A DNA stretch of 64,000 bases. Origin: Gillisella vitis (GTDB taxonomy: Bacteria; Pseudomonadota; Alphaproteobacteria; Rhizobiales; Rhizobiaceae). Below are positions 27,497 to 34,600 of this stretch, in pieces (position 1 is the stretch's first letter; the number at the start of each line of letters is the position of its first letter). The notes under the pieces were generated by a model, which was given only the letters and a program-made list of their open reading frames with translations, was not told where the DNA came from and searched no databases. The translations under genes were made by a program, and so were the position numbers. Location of the stretch: assembly GCA_009744235.1 (NCBI GenBank), contig WPHV01000002.1, forward strand, positions 1 through 64,000. The letters are read 5' to 3'.

Positions 27497-28183
27497 ATGC
27501 CCGTGCCGCATTGGCTTCAATTGATGTTGGATTCACTTAGCCCGCTTCTATGGGCAGGGTTGATCTTTACCATTCCGTTGACGATACTTTCGTTTACATT
27601 CGGTTTGGCGCTTGGGCTTGTGACGGCCATTGCTCGACTGTTTGGTGCGAAACCGGTGGCGGCGATTGCCCGCTTCTATGTTTGGGTCATTCGTGGCACC
27701 CCTCTGTTGGTCCAGCTGTTTGTGATTTTCTATGGCTTGCCAAGCCTTGGTATTTTGCTGGATGCCTTTCCGGCGGCCCTGATCGGCTTTACGCTGAACA
27801 TTGGTGCCTATAGTTCTGAAATCATTCGGGCGGTCATTTCATCCGTACCGAAAGGCCAATGGGAAGCGGCCTATTCGATTGGCATGAGCTGGCATCAAGC
27901 CATGCTGCGCACGATTTTGCCGCAGGCTACCCGCGTGGCCGTGCCGCCGCTGTCCAACACGTTTATTTCTCTGGTGAAAGACACGTCGCTTGCTGCTGCC
28001 ATCACTGTGCCTGAACTGTTTCAGGCGGCGCAACGTATTGTGGCCACCACCTATGAGCCGCTGATCCTTTATATCGAAGCGGCATTGATTTATCTCGCCC
28101 TCAGTTCTGTGCTCTCGACATTGCAAGTGCGGCTGGAGCGTCGCTTTGCCCGGTATGGCGGCATGATGGAGGCCAATGCATGA
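27497..28183 (+). CDS. Amino-acid ABC transporter permease (HisM/TcyL type)
   Basis: A 228-aa permease with five or six membrane helices, RGTPLLVQLF motif and EAA-like loop SIGMSWHQAMLRTILPQA, characteristic of polar amino-acid importers. ATG 27497 is listed; GTG 27503 fits the AGGAAC ribosome site slightly better. It overlaps the ATPase gene by four bases. Sequence style resembles cystine/sulfur amino-acid permeases, but that is weak evidence. No binding-protein gene accompanies it. Confidence 0.88.
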   Translation: MPVPHWLQLMLDSLSPLLWAGLIFTIPLTILSFTFGLALGLVTAIARLFGAKPVAAIARFYVWVIRGTPLLVQLFVIFYGLPSLGILLDAFPAALIGFTLNIGAYSSEIIRAVISSVPKGQWEAAYSIGMSWHQAMLRTILPQATRVAVPPLSNTFISLVKDTSLAAAITVPELFQAAQRIVATTYEPLILYIEAALIYLALSSVLSTLQVRLERRFARYGGMMEANA

Positions 28184-28941
28184 TTGAGCTTTCCAATATC
28201 GAAAAGCGTTTTGGTGATGCTGTTATCTTGAAAGATATCAACCTGCGGATTCCGCAAGGCAATGTTACGGCGCTGGTTGGCCCGTCTGGTGGTGGCAAAA
28301 GCACGCTGTTACGCTGCATCAATTTGCTGGAAATACCGACTATGGGCACCGTTCAGATTGGCGAGGCAAGCCTGACATTTACACCCGACCAGAAAATCAG
28401 ATGGCAATCCATTCAGAAAATTCGCCGCCAAACCGGCATGGTTTTTCAGAATTTTCAGCTATTCCCCCATCAGACAGCCTTGGAAAATGTGATGGAAGGC
28501 TTGGTCACGGTGTTGAAATGGCCGAAGGAAAAGGCCCGTGAGCGTGCCATGGAACTGCTGACCAAAGTGGACATGGCGCATAAGGCCGATGTCTGGCCGT
28601 CCACCTTGTCTGGCGGCCAGCAGCAGCGCATTGCCATTGCCAGAGCCTTGGCACCATCGCCGCGCGTTTTGTTGTGTGATGAGCCGACATCGGCACTAGA
28701 CCCGGAACTTGCGGCAGAGGTTGTGGATGTGTTGAGCCGATTGGCTGGCGAAGGAACCACCATGGTCATCGCCACTCACGATCTTAGGCTTGCGTCAAAG
28801 ATTGCCAATGATGTTGTGTTCCTGGAAGCTGGTCGCGTTGTTGAAACGGGCAGTGCCAAAAACATCTTCACGGCCCCGCAGCAGGATCGCACAAAGCGTT
28901 TCATCTCCACGATTAATGCCGCACATAGCTACGACATCTAG
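28180..28941 (+). CDS. Amino-acid ABC transporter ATP-binding protein (GlnQ/TcyN type)
   Basis: A 253-aa ATPase with Walker A GPSGGGKST, Q-loop VFQNFQLFPH, signature LSGGQQQR and Walker B VLLCDEPTSALDPE. All catalytic residues are present. It is translationally coupled to the permease (ATGA overlap). Together they make an importer that lacks its periplasmic binding protein in this window, so it is either non-functional or borrows one from elsewhere. The gene ends at the first of two long hairpins (28938-29105). Confidence 0.92.
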   Translation: MIELSNIEKRFGDAVILKDINLRIPQGNVTALVGPSGGGKSTLLRCINLLEIPTMGTVQIGEASLTFTPDQKIRWQSIQKIRRQTGMVFQNFQLFPHQTALENVMEGLVTVLKWPKEKARERAMELLTKVDMAHKADVWPSTLSGGQQQRIAIARALAPSPRVLLCDEPTSALDPELAAEVVDVLSRLAGEGTTMVIATHDLRLASKIANDVVFLEAGRVVETGSAKNIFTAPQQDRTKRFISTINAAHSYDI

Positions 28942-29105
28942 TGGAATGAATTTGACATTTGATACCCCCGTGCGGCACCCTCGAGGATCAAATGTCAAAT
29001 TCTTAAATTCCACTAGAAACAGTGACTTGCTAGTGGTCCTGAAGATTCCGACATTTGCTCTCGAGGGTGCTGCAAACGGAGGCAAATGTCGGAATCGGAC
29101 CACTA
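28938..29105. repeat. Twin long-hairpin intergenic element
   Basis: Hairpin 1 (28938-29016): outer arms CTAGTGGAAT/ATTCCACTAG (10 bp, perfect) and inner arms of 15 bp (28949-28963 with 28987-29001, perfect). Hairpin 2 (29031-29105): outer arms TAGTGGTCC/GGACCACTA and inner 15-bp arms (29044-29058 with 29082-29096, perfect). Both share TAGTGG at the outer arm and GACATTTG in the inner arm. Their loops are near reverse complements (GGCACCCTCGAG against CTCGAGGGTGCT). This layout resembles Rhizobium intergenic mosaic elements (RIME); the name is my guess. Confidence 0.85.
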
Positions 29106-29106
29106 C

Positions 29107-29193
29107 CATGGCGCAAAATCGCGCGCCTTCACGCCGCATAAGCCAGGACCTCACGCCGATAGAATGGTGTCACGGTTTTGAGTTTACAGTGCC
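29107..29193 (+). mobile_element. IS6-family type 1 right-end remnant
   Basis: About 87 bases match the last transposase codons and right terminal repeat of the type 1 copies (ATCGCGCGCCTTCACGCCGC, ending GTTTACAGTGCC). It abuts hairpin 2 of the preceding element. Confidence 0.7.
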
Positions 29194-29219
29194 AGTCCAA
29201 CGCATGACGGTCACTGCAA

Positions 29220-29918
29220 CTATCCTTCACTCGTGCCAATCAGCCATCCCAGCGCGCGTTTACCGCTTTCAGTTACCTTGACCGCTCTTGAAGCTGCCGT
29301 CTGTAACCATCCCTGCGCAAGGAAATGCTTGAAGAGAAAAGCACCAATGTGACCGCCGATATGACTCTGTCCTTGCTCACTCCAGTCCGGACAGCCAAAC
29401 GCGAGCCGACGATAGCCGTTATTTAGCTCAAGCTTTGCTAAATCGACACCTAATCTTCCGAAAACGGCTTCGGCGTTCGGACCCATTTCAACTTCCGCCC
29501 ATGGGAACTTCGCTTCGGTTAACCCTCCATGTTTAACTAGCCCCTTGAACACCCGTACGCCGACATCTCCCGCAAGATGGTCGTAACACGCACGTGCTGT
29601 TCGAAGCGGTTCAGGCGTTTGCATAGTAGTGGCATTCGCACTGCCCGTCGCTGCCCATGATAGAGATGAAATGACTTCCGCGACGGCAGGCGACGACACG
29701 CGATAGAAAACAAGACGACCGATTTTTTCAGCCTCTACAAGGCTGTGGTCTCGTAAGTTACGTAAATGATTGGAGACGTTTGACTGGGAAGAGCCCGTCA
29801 GTTCAACAAGTTCTGCAACTGAGCAAGGCCCCCATGTCAAACTTTGAAGCATCTGTAACCGACAGGGATCGGACAACATACCGGCGATTCGGGCCGCCAC
29901 CTTTAATTCATCTGTCAT
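29220..29918 (-). CDS. ArsR-family transcriptional regulator with C-terminal domain
   Basis: A 232-aa protein. Residues 1-90 are an ArsR winged helix: MLSDPCRLQMLQSLTWG, then SVAELVELTGSSQSNVSNHLR and LVEAEKIGRLVFYRV. No clustered cysteines of a classical metal site are seen in the recognition helix. The C-terminal 130 residues form an extra domain (CYDHLAGDVGVRVFKGLV...GWLQ) found in a subset of ArsR proteins and presumed to sense a ligand. ATG 29918 is preferred because AGGTG lies just upstream. It diverges from the EamA transporter gene across a palindromic operator. Confidence 0.85.
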   Translation of the reverse strand: MTDELKVAARIAGMLSDPCRLQMLQSLTWGPCSVAELVELTGSSQSNVSNHLRNLRDHSLVEAEKIGRLVFYRVSSPAVAEVISSLSWAATGSANATTMQTPEPLRTARACYDHLAGDVGVRVFKGLVKHGGLTEAKFPWAEVEMGPNAEAVFGRLGVDLAKLELNNGYRRLAFGCPDWSEQGQSHIGGHIGAFLFKHFLAQGWLQTAASRAVKVTESGKRALGWLIGTSEG

Positions 29919-29943
29919 TGACATCACCTACAACAAGATGTCA
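29919..29943. promoter_or_regulatory. Palindromic operator between ArsR regulator and EamA transporter
   Basis: TGACATC (29919-29925) and GATGTCA (29937-29943) form a 7-bp inverted repeat directly next to the regulator's start. A second inverted repeat, CATATCA/TGATATG, lies at about 29944-29965. Position and symmetry fit an ArsR-type operator controlling both divergent genes. Confidence 0.6.
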
Positions 29944-29977
29944 CATATCACTGTCCAATGATATGTATGGGTGGATA

Positions 29978-30889
29978 ATGGCGAAAACCGCTAGCTGGCC
30001 TGTGTTCAATCTAGCGCTCTCCAATGTCATTTTTGGCACAATCGGCCTTTTCGCTGTTCAGGGTTCTTTGCCTCCATTTGCGACTGTCTTCTGGCGTTGT
30101 GTTTTCGCAACCGTCTTCCTCTTCACATGGTGCTTAGTGTTTGGCTACCTGAAGCCGGCGAAGCTCTCTCCCAAGTTGCTCTTACTAGCGGCAATAGGAG
30201 GCGTCGGAAACATCGGCAGTTCCGTAGCTCTGTTTGGTGCTTATGGATACACAACCATCGGTACCGCGACAGTCATATACCATATCCAGCCGTTCCTCGT
30301 CGTCCTTATCGGCGCGCTTGTATTCAAGGAAACGGTAAAGCCGACCGAGTTGTTTTGGATTGCCTTAGCCTTCTTAGGATTGGTTCTTTCAACGGGGTTA
30401 GTGGGCGCATCAACGTCCGCTGACGGTTCGTGGTACCTAGGCGTTGGCCTCTCGCTCATTGCCGCATTGCTGTATGCGATAGGAACCATAATTGGGAAAG
30501 GCGTGGGAGAGCAGCGCCCAGAAGTGACGACACTCATGCAGACCGTGGTCGGCGTTATACTCCTTGCGCCGTTTGCGCAGCTTCTCCAACCTGTTCCGAA
30601 CGCTTCCTGGATCTGGCTCGCATCACTCGGAGTTCTCCACACCGGGATAGCGTATGTCTTGATGTTCTCTGCTTATCCGCATTTGCGAACACCGGTCATC
30701 GGCGTCCTAGCCTTTCTTTTTCCGCTGGTCTCGATACTCGTTGACTGGTTCGCCTTCGGAAAAGCTCTCCAGTCGACTCAATGGGTTGGACTGTCACTGA
30801 TAATGCTGGGGACTCTTGGTGTCCAGCTGTCGTGGGTACCACGCATTCGACGCACGCAGACTGCAGAGCAACCTTCGACGCTGGAGTGA
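29978..30889 (+). CDS. EamA/DMT-family transporter
   Basis: A 303-aa protein with ten predicted membrane helices in two EamA repeats. It begins MAKTASWPVFNLALSNVIFG and ends with a cytoplasmic tail. ATG 29978 gives the usual family length; ATG 29963 is also possible. DMT transporters export amino acids, metabolites or drugs. It is controlled, by position, by the divergent ArsR-type regulator. It converges on the phosphopantetheinyl transferase gene with 26 bases between stops, so it could serve as exporter for the neighbouring megasynthase product, but that link is only positional. Confidence 0.82.
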   Translation: MAKTASWPVFNLALSNVIFGTIGLFAVQGSLPPFATVFWRCVFATVFLFTWCLVFGYLKPAKLSPKLLLLAAIGGVGNIGSSVALFGAYGYTTIGTATVIYHIQPFLVVLIGALVFKETVKPTELFWIALAFLGLVLSTGLVGASTSADGSWYLGVGLSLIAALLYAIGTIIGKGVGEQRPEVTTLMQTVVGVILLAPFAQLLQPVPNASWIWLASLGVLHTGIAYVLMFSAYPHLRTPVIGVLAFLFPLVSILVDWFAFGKALQSTQWVGLSLIMLGTLGVQLSWVPRIRRTQTAEQPSTLE

Positions 30890-30915
30890 GATACTCCGGC
30901 ATTAAGCCAACGAAA

Positions 30916-31500
30916 TCAAATTTGCCACGCAACAGCCGCAGAATAACCAGGCGGAGCAATGATGGAATGGACTCGCCAACAGCCCTCGATGATTTCGCTT
31001 CCCGCCGCCGAAACGCTTTCTGGGGAGCGGCTGAAGCCTGTTCCCATCGCTTTTAGAATAGCTTCCTTTCTGGTCCACAACGAGAAGAACTTTTCCAAGT
31101 GGCTTTCGCCATCGCGCTTGAGGAAAAACTGATGCTCATCCCGGCAAAAGTATTGATCCATCAAAGCATTAACGTCCCCAAGAGGCCTGTGCCTCTCTAT
31201 GTCAATACCAAGCTCGGTGCGACCAAGGGAAACCGCAACAAAAGTGCCCGAATGCGAAAGGTTGAATCGGAGCCAGCAGAAGCGCGCAAGGGCGAGAAAG
31301 GGCTTACCGTGAGGTGTTCTCTCGAAAAGAAGCGACGATGGCTCGACATCAAGGATGCTGCCGAGTTTACCTTTGAGAACAGCTTTCGCCACCAGCCGGC
31401 GAGCACGCTCGGCTGGATCGATGACCAAGGCTGCCTCGCGAGTTTCCTCATCCGACAACCATCTCAACAACGTCTCCGGGATCGGTTCCCTGCCCGACAC
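30916..31500 (-). CDS. Sfp-type 4'-phosphopantetheinyl transferase
   Basis: A 194-aa protein with the three Sfp-family motifs: FNLSHSG (P1), ELGIDIE (metal-binding Asp and Glu, P2) and FFSLWTRKEAILKAMGTGF (P3, W-x-x-KEA). It transfers phosphopantetheine from CoA to the Ser of carrier domains. It is encoded back-to-back with the polyketide synthase gene at 31685, so its targets are almost certainly the ACP (Ser1433) of that protein and the PCP (Ser924) of the peptide synthetase. The start is GTG at 31500 with GGAAG five bases upstream. It is slightly shorter than Sfp itself but all motifs are intact. Confidence 0.92.
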   Translation of the reverse strand: MSGREPIPETLLRWLSDEETREAALVIDPAERARRLVAKAVLKGKLGSILDVEPSSLLFERTPHGKPFLALARFCWLRFNLSHSGTFVAVSLGRTELGIDIERHRPLGDVNALMDQYFCRDEHQFFLKRDGESHLEKFFSLWTRKEAILKAMGTGFSRSPESVSAAGSEIIEGCWRVHSIIAPPGYSAAVAWQI

Positions 31501-31558
31501 GTAGCTTCCTATGTCGCATAGGCGGCAGCTCGGCTTTTTGTCGGCGATATGAGTTTTA

Positions 31559-31576
31559 GAGGAAGCATCCTTCCTC
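31559..31576. promoter_or_regulatory. Inverted repeat in divergent PPTase/PKS promoter region
   Basis: GAGGAAG-catc-CTTCCTC, a perfect 7-bp inverted repeat, lies in the 184-bp gap between the divergently transcribed PPTase and PKS genes, about 110 bases before the PKS start. It may be an operator; no regulator gene is assigned to it. Confidence 0.35.
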
Positions 31577-31684
31577 CAACAACGATGTGGGGTAAGCCAG
31601 GTGGAGCGTGAATAAGTAACAGGCCACCATCAACAACCATTTAAGCCACAACAATATTCATCACCTAATGAAACGAGCAGCGTT

Positions 31685-34600
31685 ATGGAAGATGATTTTC
31701 AAGGTAACGAAATAGCGATCGTGGGCATAGCTTGCCGTTTCCCGGGCGCCGACACCCCCCAATCTTTCTGGCAAAATTTAATCGCCAAGCGCGAAAGCAT
31801 TGTTCAGCTGTCCCGACCGCAATTGCGGCAGCAGGGCGTTCCAGAGGCGGTGCTTGACAGCGACGACTATGTCCCCGCCGGTGCTGCTCTCGAAAATTTC
31901 GATAAATTCGACGCAGAGCTATTCAATATGACCGCGAAGGAAGCCGTAACAACGGATCCCCAGCACCGCCTGTTCTTGGAATGTGCCTGGGAGGCTCTCC
32001 AGGCAGCGGGCGAACTACAACGACGCGATGGCCTTTCGGTGGGGGTGTATGGGGGAGCAGGTCCTAACACCTATCTCCTTCAATATCATGCGAACGAGAA
32101 CACCGGCGAAACCAATCGTTATCTGGACACCGCTTCAGGTTTCCTTACCATGTTGGGAAACGACAAGGACTACGTCTGCACGAGGACCTCCTTCAAACTC
32201 GACTTGCGCGGGCCAAGCCTCAACGTCCAGAGTGCCTGCTCAACCGGCCTTCTCTCAGTACACCTTGCATGCCAGGCGCTTCAACTGGGCGAATGCGACG
32301 TTGCGCTGGCAGGCGCATCATCAGTGCTCGTGCCGCATGGTGTCGGCTATCTCTATCAGCAAGGTGGAATTGTGTCCGGCGACGGTCGTTGCCGCTCTTT
32401 CGACGCATCTGCGGACGGAACGGTGTTTGCTAGCGGTGTTGGTGTGGTAGCATTGAAACGTCTCGATGACGCCATGACCGACAGGGATTTTGTCTATGCT
32501 GTCATCCGCGGTTCCGCGGCCAACAACGATGGCGCGGACAAGGCAAGCTTTGGGGCGCCGAGCGTTCGGGGCCAGGCAGACGTTGTCCGACAGGCGCTCT
32601 TGAATGCAGGCGTATCACCTGGAAGTGTTTCCTACATCGAAACACACGGAACCGGCACACCACTGGGAGATCCGATCGAGATACGCGCATTGTCAGACGT
32701 ATTCGGAGGCTCGAACGCAGAGCCGGGAAGTTGCGCACTAGGAGCGGTAAAAACGAACATCGGCCATCTTTCTGCAGCTGCAGGCATTGCCGGCCTAATC
32801 AAGGCTGCTCTTAGCCTACGACATAAAATGATTGCCCCTACCCTGCACTTCGAGACATTGAATCCCGAGATCAGCTTTGATGGGACGCCATTCTTCATCA
32901 ACACAGACTCTCTGGACTGGGCAAGTGAAGGGCCGCGCCGCGCAGGCGTGACATCCTTGGGAGTTGGTGGAACAAACGTCCACGTCGTTCTGCAAGAAGC
33001 GCCCCCGCGCAAGGCATCAGATGAACCCGCCATTGCATCGAGACCAGAAGTCCTGACCCTTTCTGCGCATTCGGTGCCGGCACTCCGCGATTTGGCAACG
33101 CGCTATCGTGATTTCCTGCGGTCGTCAGAAAATGCGAAACTACAGGACATCGCGTACAGCGCAAATACAGGCCTTGCTGACTTGCCTTATCGTTGCGCCA
33201 TAGTCGCGGCAGATCATAGGGACATGGCCGAGCAACTTGACAACCTGTCGAAGACAGTCGGGAACATCGCCGAGACTGTTTCCGGCAAGATCGCATTCCT
33301 GTTTTCTGGACACGGCGCACACTATGTTGGCATGGGACGGACGCTCTACAAGAGTGAGCCTGTATTCCGGCGTTGGATCGAGAGCTCGGCTCCGCTCGTC
33401 GAGCAGGCCTGTGGCGTCAATCTCATTGATGTTCTGTTTCCAGCCAATCCCGCAGACACCCTGATCGATCAGCCACGGTATGCGCAACCGGCCTTGCTTG
33501 CTTTCGAGTATGCCCTCGCGCAACTTTGGTTAAGCCGCGGACTCCAGCCCGATGTGCTGATCGGCCACAGTCTCGGTGAGTACACCGCCGCATGCCTCGC
33601 CGGGCTTTTCGAGTTTCCCGATGCCTTGAGACTAGTAGCAACCCGCAGCCGGCTCATGCAGGAGGCTGAACCTGCCGGTTGGATGTTGGCTGTAGCGCTC
33701 AGTGCCGAGGACACCACCCGCCTTATTGCGGATCTTGGTGGCGATTTGTGGATTGCTGCCATCAATGCTCCCAACAGCGTGGTTATTTCGGGAACGTCCA
33801 CCAACATTATGGCGCTACGGCATCACCTGACTATTCGGGATATATCCAACAGCATAGTGAACACGTCATTTGCTTCGCATTGCCCGCTGATGGAGCCGAT
33901 CCTCCCGGAATTCACCGCTGTGGCGAAAACTGTGGCATTCTCATCCGCAAAGATTCCGATCATCACCAATGTATCGGGCATTGCTTCTCCAAACGAAATG
34001 GCCTGCGCGCAATATTGGTGCGATCATCTGCGCAAACCAGTGCTTTTCGCACAGAGCGTCGATGCAGCGCTCCAATTGGGTGTCAGGATTTTTCTGGAGA
34101 TCGGCCCCCGCCCAGTTCTCGCAAATCTGGGAAAACTTTGCTCCAGTGATCGGCCGGACGCCGATGCGATCACTTGGGTGGCAGCGCTGAGCGATGCAGC
34201 AGATGACGAAAAACAGGACGTAACCGCCCTGGCCGAACTCTATAGGGGCGGCGCCAAAATCTCCTGGCGACATCTGTACAAGAGCAGGAAGCTCTCTCGT
34301 GTCGAACTTCCGACCTATCCGTTCCAGCGTCGTCGTTTTTGGCCGACTCCCGAAGCGCCCAAGGAGCCATGGTTCCACCAGACTGTCTGGACTGAGGATA
34401 AAGGAAATATACCGACAAGCGGGAACGTGCCGGATATCCTGTTGATATGCAGTCCGCGCCGGTGCGCCGCAGACGATCTTGTCAGTTGCCTTGAGCAGAA
34501 AATTATACAGGACAAGGAGATAAGCGACGGACACAGGCCAATCGTCATCTATGTCGAGGACATGAAACTGGATGAAATCCAGCGCCTCGTCCGCAACACC

